Assembly (NCBI GenBank): GCA_020226215.1
Contig: CM035228.1
Location: 2,409,901-2,473,900 of the forward strand
Reading direction: 5' to 3'
DNA: 64,000 bases
Origin: Sindora glabra
Taxonomy: Eukaryota > Streptophyta > Magnoliopsida > Fabales > Fabaceae
Part shown: piece by piece, positions 23,450 to 36,545 of the stretch
Layout of the letters: each line of letters starts with the position of its first letter
Position numbering within the stretch: the stretch's first letter is position 1
Notes under the pieces: generated by a model
Databases searched by the model: none
Told to the model about the DNA's origin: nothing
The model's input: only the letters and a program-made list of their open reading frames with translations
Translations under genes and position numbers: made by a program

Positions 23450-25512
23450 GTAAATTAATTTCAGTGATTGATTTTACCTCAACAAACTATAAAATAAGTA
23501 AATTACTTTATGAAATCATACAAAACTTGATTTTACTGCCATTATTAGTAATTCAATGGAAAATGTTAGGAAAAAGTATAAATTAATCCCATCAATTATG
23601 ATATAGTTATATTTTACTTCTATTAACTTTTAAAATTTATGAATTAATTCTTTAATTATATAAAATTTACGATTAACACCTATTATTTACTTAATTAATT
23701 TTTTTTATTAAATTACATAAATTTTTTTAAAAAAAATTAAACTTGAATCATAATATTATTATATGTTAAAATTTCATATTATTTTTTTACACATAATTGT
23801 TATGTTACACAATCAATAAAAATTAAATTAAATATATAAAATTTTAATTAAAATTTTAAAAATGAGTTACGAAATTATGTGTAAAATATATATGATAAAT
23901 TAATATATAATAATATTATAATTTATATTATTAGTATTACTTAATATTAGTTATCACTATTCGACTTTTTTCATTGAATTAGTTGTTCATTCCATAAAAT
24001 ATGAACTAAAAATATTAAGGAAAAAAGTGAAGTAAACACAAATGTTATGTTATATAAAAAATACTAAGAATTTAATATTTATATTTAATTTAATCTTAAT
24101 ACCATAATAATTATAGCGGTGATAAGCAATAATTTTTAATTTATTGCTTGATATTTTTTTACAATTTAATTTATTTAAAATTTAATAATTATATAGTATA
24201 TGAGTTATTTTTATTTTATTTCTTTAAAATTTATAATATGTTGCAATACTCATATTTAAATTAATACATTTATTTTTAAAAAATAATTATATTAGTTAAT
24301 AAATTTGGATTTATTTACATTTTTTCAAAAAATATATAAAAACTCTTTCCAAAAATTAAAATAAACATTCATTAAAATTAATTTTCTATCATAAAAAGAA
24401 GTCTAACTAGTATAAATTTTTAAAAAAGATTAAATAAAATTTTAGATTACTATATTTTATACAAGATTACACATTTATTTGAAGGAAAATTAGATATCTA
24501 CCTAATCATTACACCATATTAGTTTGGAATCAAATTTTATTTGGTTGTTATTTATCACCAAAATATGCACTTCTCTACTTGATGAGTTTACTACAAACTT
24601 CCTACATCCCTTCCAAAATTTTATTAAAAAATACAAATAAAATAAATTTATTAATTAATATAATATCTTTCTAAAAATAAATATATTAATCTAAATATGA
24701 GTATTATAACAAATTATAAATTTTAAAAGAATAAAATAAAAATAACTCATATTATATAATTATTAAATTTTAAATAAAGTAAATTATAAAAAAAATTCTA
24801 AAGGAACAAAGTAGAAATTATTATTCTTCATTGTTATGATTGTTGTAATGTTAAAATTAAATTAAATATAATTATATGAAATGAAAATATTAAATTTAGT
24901 ATTTTTTATGTAACATAATATTTGTATTTATTTCACTTTTTAATATTTTCAATCCATATTTTATGGAATGAGTAACTAATTTAATAAAAAAAATTGAATA
25001 ATAATAACTAATGTTGAGTAGCACTAATAAATATAAATTACAATATTATTATGTATTAATTTTTTATGTCATTTTTACACATAATTTCATAACTCATTTT
25101 TTAATTTTTAATTAAAATATTATACTTTTAATTTAATTTTTATTAATTATACAGCATTAGAATTATATGAAAAAAATGTAATAATCTAACATGTAATAAT
25201 ATTATAATTCAAGCTTAAAAGCTTTTTAAAATTTATGTAATTTAATAAAAAACTAATTAAATAAATAATAGATACTAATCACAAATTTTATATAATTAAA
25301 TAATTAATTTATAAATTTTAAAAGTTAATAACAAAATATTATTATTTCATAATTAATGAAATTAATTTGCAATTTTTGTTAATTTTTCATTAAATTACTA
25401 ATGGTCAAAGTAGAATCTAAATTTTGCATAATTTCAAAGTTCAATTTGTCTATGTTCATAATTTATAGGAGTAAAATTTTATTATCCCATAACAGGAATA
25501 ATTTGCATTTTT
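23450..25512. repeat. Giant inverted repeat (foldback), about 2.06 kb
   Basis: The left arm, about 23450-24335, is reverse-complementary to the right arm, about 24620-25512, nearly end to end, with about 285 bases of spacer between. Matched landmarks include AACTTTTAAAATTTAT at 23625-23640 with its complement at 25313-25328, TATTAAATTACATAAATTT at 23705-23723, CATTCCATAAAATATG at 23988-24003, and the TTAAAATTTATAAT block near 24220. The order is kept throughout, so this is one structure and not chance AT pairing. Identity looks like roughly four bases in five by eye. There is no coding capacity. It may be a foldback-type transposon; if transcribed it would form a long hairpin. The outer ends are approximate and I found no target duplication. 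Confidence 0.85.
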
Positions 25513-26442
25513 CCGGATAATTAATGATCTGATACAGAAACAGAATCGTGGAGTGGGACGCTATTTATCTGCGGTCTGTTTCCAAACGAGCTGCCAACAA
25601 CTGACAGAAACGAAACGGGCCTTTCCAAAAAGGAAAATCAGAGCCTACTTCTCAAGTGCATCAACTTGCATCTATATGAGGCTGTCTAGGGAGTCTAATT
25701 CCAGCAGCCCCACAATGACCGTATCTCATACATTACAAAGTTTGACCCAAAAAAAATGACAAAATAACAAAATTAGTTTCTAGGTACACGCATAATACAA
25801 TCAATTTCAATTCACCTAATTATGGACATGCATTTACTCATTGAGATACCAGAGAAACAAAATTTAAGCTGTATTCTCCACCAAGCTAAAAGATAATCAT
25901 TCACTATTTAATGGAATCCCCTCTTTTAAAGGGAAGAAAGAAAAAAAAAAAAACAGTGAAAGACTACTAAGTTGCAGAACGGGGGAAATGAAGGCTCGTG
26001 TGATATTTTTCCCACACACGTGCAGAAGAGGAGTTTCAATAAACTGGCTTCATTTTTCAAAACAGAATTAGTTTTTAGGATGAAAAAGTTATTATTTTCA
26101 ATACTCACACCGGAGGATGAAAAAATCCGCCATTTTGAGGTCATATATCTGATTATTACGGTACATTCCAACGGCCATTGGGCACAGGAGAATTACTAAT
26201 TCTCCTGCTTACAAAAGCAGAGAGAGAGCAGAGCATCACCTGAAATAAACTCGTATATTCTTAATTCCTTTCCCTTCCTTTTTCCAACATCTGTTCTCTT
26301 ACTCTCCTTCAGTTTCACTTCACGGTGTGAAGAAAGAATATATCACAACAAACATAGAAAGAACCAGCCCACATAAATCGTTTGTGAATATCAAATTTCA
26401 TTATACAATATTTACAGGGAAATTAGAACGTAAGAAAAACCA
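25513..26442. other. 3' flank of the ATG18h gene
   Basis: About 0.9 kb after the end of the minus-strand ATG18h coding region; the part nearest 26440 is probably its 3' UTR. Short open frames on both strands resemble nothing known. Confidence 0.4.
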
Positions 26443-29400
26443 TTAGCCTGCAAAGCAATATTGTGAGTGAAACATATAGTTCCTTGAAACAATGGTCAGT
26501 AGCACTTAGCTTGTTGGACGGAAATCGCCTGCATTTGTCAATTAAATTCCCTTTAAACCAAACAATTTACATCTATTTTAAGAAAGGGAGTGCATGTTGG
26601 ACGAGCCATCATCAACCTGCAAAACCGAGCAAACATTTCTTTGGAGCCAAGAAAAACATTGGATATAGAACTGATAAGCGCAAGTGCATGAACAGAACAA
26701 CAATACGCAAAGCTAAAGCAAACTGTCAGATCCTTACCTTCCTCAGAAAAGTCAAATACACCACCAGGTATATCATCATTATCGCCATCTTCCTCATGTT
26801 TCACCCTGCCACAGGGGCTACTACAATCCGCATCAGTAGCAACTTCTGTCGATTCATGATAGTCAACTGATGCATTACAATAACCCTCTTGAAATAATTG
26901 TGCAAATGAAGGCGAGTCATGTATTGCCACCTCGTGTGTAATGTTCATATCCAAGTCATAACCACTGAAGCTTGTATTTAAATCATTGTTGGCTCTGCCA
27001 TTTATTGATGACTTAACTTCTGTAGTAGCACTATCATCAAATTGAGCAGCACCTGCTGAACATTGACCATGTTAAGAATATCCCAGCTTAGAAGGAATCA
27101 GAGAAAAATACTGAGACAGGCCAGAGTACCGAAAAGAGCAAAGATTTACACAGGTAGTCACATATATAACAGAAACTGCAGATAAATAGCTTATCTTACC
27201 ATCATCTGCCTTTTCATCTGAGCCAGGTATGACCTGCTTCATATGAGAAACTACCCCATCTTCTGACAACTCCTCAAATCCACGTGAATCAGATGAAGAA
27301 CTTGAGCATCTTCCCATTATAAAGCCTCTGCAATAAAATTTTAGAAAATGGGAAAAAAGAGAATAGTAAATAATAGTTGACTAATTGTTACTTGTTAGAA
27401 TATGTGAATAAACAGTTATGTCAATATGTTTTATTTATCTCTCGAGGAGTGTGATGCTCAAGATAGAGAGATTATATCCCTTACATACATGCCAAGTTAA
27501 ACAAGAAAAAATGCTCCTAAAAAATTCAAGCACCATATCACAGGGGACAGAAGAGTTAACAATGAAACAAGATATCAAATGACCATTTTCTACAAAAGAA
27601 AAAAAGGGAGTTATGGTTATTAAAACATATTTAAACTTCACCAAAAGAAATCCATCCATGCAAAGATTCCATATTTGCACCACATAAAGACAAGATGGAA
27701 TATGCGTAGAAAAAAGTTAATAGCAAATAATTTGTCCCTCTGCACGTAGTCTCAAACTTTCATAAAGCAAATAAACAACCACTACCTGTCACTCCAAGTG
27801 GACTGGATTCTCTGGAAATGGCTGGAGACAGGTAATAGAACCTTCTCCCTTATTTCTACCTCATCAACACTTATATTCTCAATTTCAGTCTCTCCATTGG
27901 TATGACCCTCACATAAATACTGCTCTTTGGCCTCCAAAGGACTCATCACATAGAATGAGACCTAATAATATCGAAACAAATGGTTTAACTGAGAGCACAT
28001 ATCTATATCAGGAAATGTAGAATGCAGGGATATCCACACACTTTAAAAGCAGAATAAATACCTCAGACTTCTGCCAAATTGGTATCCTCCCAGAGCTTAT
28101 GTGTACCTCTGCATTTGAGAAATGACATTTCTTATATGATTTTACAGACTCCTTGTTCTCAAAACTAATTTCTTCACAATCTGAAGTCTCAAAGATCATT
28201 TCTGCAGCTTGCAGTCCATCAAGATTATTCCCTGAGACATATTCCTCCCTTTCTGGCCAATTGTTCCCCCTACAGACATCCCACCATCGAACAGGTTCAA
28301 CTTTCACTCGCAAATCCTCTTCTTGTACCTGTGCTGAAGGAACTGTGGCAGTTCTCGGAGCAGGTTCACTTGATTCAGTTCCAATTGATGGTAATAATTT
28401 ATATTGAACCAAATGACCAGAAGGTGCATAAACCAATAGATGTTCCAGAGCATGAACCTTAGAGTATGCATTTTGTGTATCATGAGGCAAGGAACTATGG
28501 AATACAGCAGTAACAGCACCAGATGGAATGGAGATTTTCCCTGTTGCAGAAGATGCAGCATTACCAACTGTACTGAGCCATCCAGCATTGTTATTTTTTA
28601 TTCGGCTAACAACAGAGAGGGTAACAGGAGGTGGGGGTGCAAGTAAAAGCTGTTGCTGGTTTACTGTAAAATGTGGAGAAAACCACCATGGCAGAGGAGG
28701 AATTGGCAAAAGGACAGGCCCCTCCGTCTCTGCATTCTGAATCTGAAGAACTGTCTCACCACCAAAAGGGGCAAGAACAAAGATATGGCAAGTACCCTTG
28801 GAAGATATAATAGCAACCCACTGACTGTGATGACTAAAACAAATGTCTTGAATGACCTATGTAATATACACAAGGAAATAGCAAACATTCATAAGCATAG
28901 AACCAAATAAATCTTATGGAGAAAATGAAACAAGAACTTACGGCTGATGTCATGCCACGATGGAGCTTGTATAGGTGCACATGAGAACAGCTCCAGTCAT
29001 TGCTCTGAGAACCTGATCCACTCCTTGAGAAGGATGGCATAATTCGAAATATATTTATGTTGTTACCATGAATAGAAGCAGTAACTAGAAGAGTCCCACT
29101 TGGGTCAAAACATAAAGCAGATATTGGACTAGTATGTGCCCTAAATTGTGCCACAACAGCCCTAGAAACAAAGTCTTTAACGACAACCTGCAATAGACCA
29201 GTAATCCAGTCAAAGCATATAGATAGATAACTTTCAGCCGAGATAAAACAATTCCATTTAGAGGGTGGAGGAGAGGCATGAATATCAATAAAATATTCCG
29301 CACTTTTAACTACCTTAGAAGATTCTTTTATGACAAAGCTTAACCAATTGATCTCATACACATTGTAATACAGAAGACAATGTACTTAAGATGCTGCACA

Positions 29401-31564
29401 AGAAAATTAATAATATCATGCTAAGTTGTCATCAACAATAGAGAGCTTACCAGCCCAGCTGTATCAGTCTCAGCGGAATGTGATGTATGCCAACCAACTT
29501 TCCAGCTTGAGTTTGACGATACAGGAGAACTAGACCCATCAGGTATAAGATCCTGATAATATTTTGACAATGTTTTGTAACCCATGTCAATTAGTCCAGC
29601 AGCCAAATGCTTGCTAGATTCCATAGCATATCGGGCTACCAGATTTCCACTGCTTGGTGAAGTTGATGGGCTGACTGCCGGAGGAGTAAGACTTTGAGGA
29701 CTTAGGCGACCTGTGTTTCCCATCAGTGGGCTGTTGGAAGCATAAGCTAACCACCGGGGCCCCAAAGCCATGGGACCATATCCAATATTAATTCCAACTA
29801 ATCCTTGACCTCCCAGCTGAGGTACAGGGCAAGTGAGGACGCTGAATTTATTCTCAAGAGTAACAGCATCAAAACAATATATCTGTCATAAAAATAAGGG
29901 AAAATTAAACACGTTTTTAATTTTGGTATTAGCAAGCTGAGTCAGATGATATTACATTAAACTCATCCAATATACACAGCCATGATCCAGAAGGTGACAA
30001 AAGAAACTAGCAGTATCCTGTAACCTTACAATCTGATTTCCAAAAATGCTAAGGTAAGATCTAACCAGAATCAAATGGAAACAATTACAATTTCAATTTT
30101 CCCAATAAAATAACATGTCAATATCCAAGTTAACTGCTGAAAGGAAATTTGAATAGGTACTTATAACAATTACCTGTGCAGCAAGACCTACAGCTACTAT
30201 TTGGGGACTGCATCTGACCATATAGACAGTTGAACGAAACCTTAGAGCATGAACATAGCTATGGGACCTTAGGGAGTAAAACCTAACAGCTGTAGCTGAG
30301 CTGGCAATATTTTCAGCTGGATGTTCAGCATAACCATCTCTGATGACTCCCTCTCTCCCATTTTGCAATGTACCTGGAATCTTTGATTTATCACATGCAA
30401 CAACTAAGAGTAAAGGATGTGATCCTCTAAATCCTTTACAATCCTCAGACATAGCAGGGAAGGGTTGCATCTGTAAAAATGACACTGGATCATCACGCTT
30501 TGAGACAAGCTCACTGACATTACAGGCATCTTCCACATCAAGAACTTGAAACCCATTTGAGCAACCTAGTAAGAGGACATGTTTGAAAGAAGATGGACCA
30601 AGTTGTAACCTATCAAAGCATGCCCAAAGCACCTGGTTGATAAAATTAGGTGAGTTATCCAGACTGGCCAGTTAGGACTAGATAGCTCAAAAGCAATGCA
30701 TTCGATTGGTAATTACCAAGATACAAGCCTACATTATTTATGGAATTGTTAGAATAAATGTCTCAAACGTTATTATAAATAAATCAATGTATAAAATAAT
30801 ACGGGTCTTAGGTGTAATCTCCTACAAAAGATGCAGCTTACAAGGAAAAAACACTAAAAAAGAATGACACAACACTGATCAAAGGAGCAAATATTGCTAC
30901 AAACGGGGATCAATACAGTAGGTCAGTACAGCATAACAACCCTTCCCCCGGAAAAAGAACACGATTACAAATTTACTATACATATCAAACATATGTAGGT
31001 GTAAGACAGAGAAGCCATCAGAACAACATTGCAAAAACCAATTTCTCTCAATAATTAGGTCAACTAAAGAAGTGTCGGAGACACTGATCAATTCATTTCC
31101 TCAGCTCCGCCTCGGTATATCAACATCAAAACTGTATCCCCACAGCATTTCAAGTAAACGCATTTATTTTCCTCTCTAATTTTGCTTTTACCCCTCAATG
31201 CCGATGGCAATTAGCATAGAAAGTTTTCAAGGTAATAAATCTCTCCAATGAACAACAACAATATATATGTACTTTACTTCTCACTCCATTCTAGGCGGCA
31301 TTATACAAACTCGCCAAATGAAAACATATAGAGATAACAACATCATCAATACACTGCCGAAAGTTGAAGTGAAATTATTTTCAGTTTATCAAAAAGAACC
31401 TGGTCTTTGCCAACACGCCCGTCACCGGAGATAGAGGCAGCGACGGAGGCGCTGGCGGAACGAACTCCAGAGGAGGCAGCCTTGATGCACGAAGAAATGA
31501 ACTTGAAAGAACTGGGAATATATCCGTTAGTCTTGATATTATTTTCCTTTGCGTGATTCTTCAT
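26443..31564 (-). CDS. ATG18h: ATG18h-type autophagy protein (WD40 + BCAS3)
   Basis: PROPPIN-family protein of autophagosome formation; relatives bind phosphoinositides through a seven-bladed WD40 propeller. Nine exons: 31400-31564, 30174-30632, 29451-29882, 28942-29187, 28062-28856, 27786-27961, 27200-27327, 26738-27052 and 26443-26447. All joins are GT-AG and in phase; the total is 906 aa, close to Arabidopsis ATG18h. The N-terminus has the family block SGVRSASASVAASIS, then SFKHVLLLGCSNGFQVLDVE and RDDPVSFLQMQPFP. Propeller repeats include ISALCFDPSGTLLVTASIHG and FRIMPSF. The site of the PROPPIN FRRG motif reads LHRG (about 427-430), as I recall for this long subclass. After it come a Pro-rich stretch and the BCAS3 region with VRWWDVCRG and WPEREE. 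The acidic tail ends DFSEEG. The start is the first ATG of the frame. The last exon supplies only two bases and the stop. Confidence 0.93.
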
Positions 31565-32646
31565 AGTCAATGAAGGATTTCTTCACCGGCCACCGGGGAG
31601 TCACCGGGAATTCCACCCCCGCCGACGAAAGTCGCGGACCGTAGGCGATCACAAATAGCATAAGAGTTATCGACGTCGAGAACCGCGGTGATGGCAATGG
31701 AAAACTACGGCGTTGGTCCCTTTGCTCCGGTGGTGGTGGTTGAGCAAGTTTGACTTTAACAGAGACGGTTCGCTTCCCCGTGCCTGTCTTCCGTTTAGAC
31801 ACAAACGCTGCCCCTTTCTAACTTGTTGCTAATTGCAAAGCACTCAACTGATCAGAAATGTCAGTTACATCCCACGAGATTTTCCGTTATGCCAGATAAG
31901 TCCCCCTCAGTAAAAATTTTCCCTCTATGTTTGAAATTACCATTATCGCCACAATCATTTTTACGGTTCTTATCCGGCATCATTGTCAATTTATCATCAC
32001 ACCGCGTAAGTATCGATGACAAAATTTATTATCTAATTAAATTAATCAGATATAGGTATTTAAAAATGAAATTTGCAAAATAAGATAAATTTAGAAAATT
32101 CAGTTCAATAATTATAAAAAATTTAAAATTTAATTTCATATCTCATCTATAACATTTTTATTCAATTAAATATGAAATAAACTTAGAGAAAAGTATTAGG
32201 AATAGATTGAACATCTAGCATTGATGGGCACGTGAGTATCAGGTGATACATAGCAAGAAAGCTTGGCGGAGAATTCTTGTACGCAAAGAAGCCTTTGACG
32301 AATAGTTTTTCAAAAGAATTAACACGGCACAATTAATTATGCTTCCGCAAGGCAGTTGGCTGGCACTATGGCAAGTTTCCCAGCTTCATTCTCAACCCAT
32401 ACATTTATTCAATCTAGAATTAAGTTACTTGTAGTTGTAGGTTAATCTAACTCCAAGCTTTTCTTATTGGATAAGAACCTATGCCTTCAAAACTTATCGA
32501 CTGAGATCCTATCAAAATCATCTCAATATTTCAAGCCATAATACTTGTTTCCCATGTCAAGAATCATTCGTTGGATTCTTGATTCTAGAAATCTGATAAA
32601 ATTCTTGGGATGTTTTCAAATGCCATAGAAAACAACAACTGAGATT
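31565..32646. other. Spacer between ATG18h and the RBK-like kinase
   Basis: About 1.1 kb. The part next to 31565 is GC-richer and probably the ATG18h leader and promoter. The part near 32400-32640 probably holds the kinase 3' UTR. No further gene is seen. Confidence 0.45.
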
Positions 32647-35600
32647 TTAAGAATCCAGGGCAATCTTCTTCAGTCGATTAAGATTGCTTAGATATTTGGT
32701 TGAGTTGTATTCTTGCGCATCCTCTAACTCTACCGAGTATGTTCTTAGAAAAGCCCGCCTTTGGTATTTTGCATGTTCCGTGTCATTTTCATTACCTTTT
32801 AGCAGTACTGCAACCTGCACTTAACAAAAGGCAATATCTCTTCATTTCTGTTTCAAATCTCAGCTATCAAACAAACAGAAGAGTAAAATCCATTCTGTTT
32901 TAAGATCCCTCTTACCTGACTCATGCGGGGACGTAAGATTGGAGAGTGCTCGACACAAAGAGAAGCAGTCAAAACAAAACGATCCATCTCTTTGCGGTCA
33001 TAATTATCAGCAAGATAAGGATCAACAAGGTCCTTGATATTGTTGTTGTCAAGCAAAGGCTTTGCCTACAACAAGCGACATCACACCATGTGCTAAGGCC
33101 GCTCATCTCATGTAATGATACTTAGAAATACCACTTAAAGAAGATTTATTACCCATATCACAACACTCTGCTTCATATCATCCACAGCTGGACGTCCGGT
33201 TAATAGCTCCAGAAGCAGAACCCCAAAAGAATAAACATCAGTTTTCTCATCTACTATGCCGTGCATGAAATATTCAGGTGCAAAATACCTGCCCATCAGT
33301 TATGAGGAGAAGATATTAGGACTCAAACCTCACAAATGCTAGAATGAGTATTTTTCATTCACATACCCAAATGTGCCTTCAAATTTTGACACATTATGGT
33401 GAGTCCATTGCTTGGGTAACCATTTTGCCAACCCAAAATCGCAAATCTGGAGAAGACCGCAGCAAGTAGAGAGCCATCAAATAGAAAAGAAAGAGTCCTC
33501 AAATTTCTACCCTATTATTTGAGGTTACAGAAGAACCTCCATAAACATGTTCTGTAGTTGATTTAATTTATAAAAAGTATATGTGCTAGAGGCATGAAGA
33601 AACACATTCAGCTTTTTGGGGTTACTTTCATATTGGCTGAATATGTCACATAGCCCTGAACTCCTGCCATTGAAAATCGGCTAGTCATGGTGGGCATAAT
33701 TTATTGCCTTTTCATCAGCTTGGTAGATCACCATATTATTTTTAAGGTAACCAGAGAAAAATTGATTTTTCATAATGGAAACATCCTTGGAGATAACCAT
33801 GCATAATGCTCAAGATTTAGACAAGCGTAGATAACTGCACAAGAGCTGAGTTTTATCTGTGAGCCAAGGTAACACTAAAAAAAAATTGCTTTCCTCATGC
33901 TCTCTTATGGAAAGTTAAAACATACCTGAGGTTCATAATTCTCCGTAAGCAGAATGTTCTCTGCCTTAATATCCCTATGGATAATTCGCCTATGACAGCT
34001 CTCATGAAGATAGAGTAGGCCATCAGCTATCCCTAGAGCAATCTTATACCTTTTACTCCAATCTAATCTGTTACCATTTGAGCCTGAAAAAGGTCATGAA
34101 AGAGTGAGCTAATAAATAAATCTAACAAAAAATCAGCAAATAAGACACACAACTCAAAATCATTTACTAACCATGAAGGAGAGATCCTAAACTTCCTAGT
34201 GATGATAATTCAAAGACAAGATACATTCCTCCTTCTACACCACATCCGACAAGCTTGGCAGTGTTAGGATGGTTAACATGAGCAATGATACCTAGCTCAG
34301 ATAGAAAGCCAATTATCCTCTCATCCGGCGTCCCTTTACTCAAGCGCTTTACAGCTACTAATTGCCCATCTTGGAGACATCCCTTGTAAACTTCAGAAAA
34401 ACCACCCCTTCCAATCAAATTTTCTACAGGTAAAAGAAACCACAAAATTGGCATGATGAAACTTGTGTCCTGGTTCAGAAAGGATTAATATCTTCTCTAG
34501 GAAAATTCATATCAACTGTGAGGAATTTTCAAATGAGAAAAAAATAAATAATGCTATAATTGACTGAAGTATTGAACAATGCAGAGGCCTAAATCCAGGA
34601 CCAAATACAAACCATTGCTGAAATTGTTGGTTGCAGTTGTCAGCTCAGAGAGGCTGAAATTCCCCAATGAAGAGTTGATATTATTTAGATTAGTTAGAAT
34701 AGGATTTTCGCTACTGTTTCTGCTTTTCCTTTTTGATAGCTTTGGCACACCGAAAGATGTCAGATGCTTAAATGGTTTTTTTCTCTTCCACAGTTTGAAA
34801 ATTTTGCTCCATCGAAATTGTGCCTTGAAATTGGTACAATGACCATTCGAATCAGGCGATTCCGGAGGAGGAGGAGGATCAAAGGATTTAGTGTAGGATT
34901 CTAAAACTCCTCTAGGAGATGAAACATCTTCTTTCTCTTTGTCCAAATCATAACGCCTTAAGTCTGAGAGAAAAGATAAAATTAACAGTTATAAGGAAAC
35001 ACCAAAATAAAAGTTGAATTGAAACAATTGAGATGCAATCAATCGTAAAGAACCATGGGCCGAAGCAGAAAACAGCAAGCCTCGTCTTTTATGTTTTACA
35101 TGTGCACCATCTTCCTCAGGAAACTTCTTTGCTTTGTTAATAGAATCGTCATGATTGTCACTGCATATAACAGGTTTTCGAGTGTTAAAAATAGCAAACA
35201 AGCTACCCTAACTGAGGCAGATAAGTTCATAAAAACTAAAACTGCAAACTACATATAATTCCCTTACACCTGCTCTGCTACTTGTCATATAAATGAGCAA
35301 ATACACGGTAAAAATCAATTTGAAAAGATGATTGAATCTCAGAGCTAACACTCGATGAGTTTCAAACTTGCAACGAGAAGATGCTTCAGACCAACGCAAT
35401 TCATTTTTGAAAACAAAAAATAAAATAAAATAAGCATTAGCAAGGTTGTAGCTATTGCAAATTTCTAATCTAAACCACTATGGAGGGAAAGACACAGGTA
35501 AAACCAAGGTATTAGATACAGATTCACAAGATGTATGATATTGCAGCCATATGTAGATGTTCTAAAACGACGCGCGTTCCTCTTAATCATCAACATTTGG

Positions 35601-35730
35601 AGAGAAAGGGGGGGGGGAAGGAAAAGAAAAGAGGAAGAACCTTGATGTAAGCTAACATAGAGTATAGACGTAAAGAAGAAACACAAACATACCCCGTAGA
35701 AAAATATGTCTGCGTATCTCCATTTTCCAT
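32647..35730 (-). CDS. Receptor-like cytoplasmic kinase, RBK/RLCK-VI type
   Basis: Ser/Thr kinase without an ectodomain, of the class that includes the ROP-GTPase-binding kinases RBK1 and RBK2. Nine exons: 35693-35730, 35054-35160, 34613-34963, 34172-34423, 33926-34083, 33367-33446, 33153-33288, 32916-33065 and 32647-32814. All are GT-AG and in phase; total 479 aa. The N-terminal 165 residues are polar, with SSPRGVLESYTKSF and a basic WKRKKPFKHL patch, then FSLSELTTATNNFS. The kinase has GRGGFSEVYKG (about 170-180), VAVKRL, HRDIKAENILL (catalytic Asp about 287), CDFGLAKWLPKQWTHHNVSK, then APEYFMHGIVDEKTDVYSFG and LTGRPAVD. All catalytic residues are present. It ends LNRLKKIALDS. The first coding exon is short (MENGDTQTYFSTG), so the start is the least certain part; a leader intron just upstream (acceptor near 35742) is possible. 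A nine-G run lies in the first coding intron. Confidence 0.92.
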
Positions 35731-36259
35731 TAAAAAACACACTGGGAACGTGGGCAATGTAGCAGTTGGAATATGTTGATACCTCAAAATCTAAAGGTCC
35801 TTTTTTTTCCTCATCTTCTTCTTTTACAACTTTCTGTGAGTTGAAAATTGAAGTAGACGGAATCCATAATCATGAAAGAAAACCCAGAAATTAAAAAGGG
35901 ACAAGTTTTCATTTTTACATCTTTTAGTCCTAAACAGAGATGAGATGTTTCTTTTCAATGGAAGACAGGACTACACGAATCCGCAAAAGGCGCTACTTAG
36001 CTGAGCTGAGTTAGGGACAGGTGGTAAAAGCTCTGCAGCGACTTCTGCTCCCAACCTTAAAACCCGCATCAGAAAATGAGGACGTTTCACTTTCAGAATT
36101 CAGACAGAGAGAGAGCCAGGGGTTGGGAGAGAGCTCGTTTAACTGAAAGCGGGGTCCCTTACAAATTGCAACATTCAGTTCCGGGCCAACCTCCTACCAA
36201 ACTCCTGGGTATGCTTTTTTTTTTTTAAAAAAAAATCTATTGAAAAAAGAAAAAAGATA
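35731..36259. other. Leader and promoter of the RBK-like kinase
   Basis: Sequence upstream of the kinase start. On the minus strand a possible leader intron ends near 35742 (CCCAG acceptor) and starts near 35785 (GAG|GTATC). Less AT-rich up to about 36200, then it merges into repeats. Confidence 0.35.
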
Positions 36260-36545
36260 TGGATGTATGTGGATATATTTTTTGAAATTATTCTAAAAAT
36301 TATTTTTACAAATTATTTTTTATTTTAAAAATTGTTTTCAGAGAAGTAAAGAATAAGTGATAATTGGTATTGCAAATAAAAAATTTTCATTCAATTGCAA
36401 AAGTTGTTATAAAAAAAATCTAAAAATTAAATCTATTTTTTCAAGTTATATATTTGAAATTATAATTATTAAAAAAGATTATAAAAATAATTACTTAAGT
36501 GAAAGCTTTTATTTTTAAAATAGTAAAATAAATTCGTTATCTATA
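36260..36545 (+). repeat. Dispersed MITE-like repeat, copy 2
   Basis: Same family as 13275-13562, in the same orientation but more diverged. The block TATTGCAAATAAAAAATTTTC lines up with the ATATTATAAATAAAAAATATT block of copy 1, followed in both by TTCAATTGCAAAA / TTTAATTACAAAA-like sequence. Ends are approximate. Confidence 0.5.

Noticed and set aside
28153..28910. Plus-strand open frames opposite ATG18h
   Set aside because: Shadows of the ATG18h exon 5 coding frame, which has family sequence and spliced continuity.
35608..35618. Run of nine G as a possible regulatory or G-quadruplex site
   Set aside because: One homopolymer in a kinase intron cannot form an intramolecular quadruplex without other G runs; likely a slippage tract.
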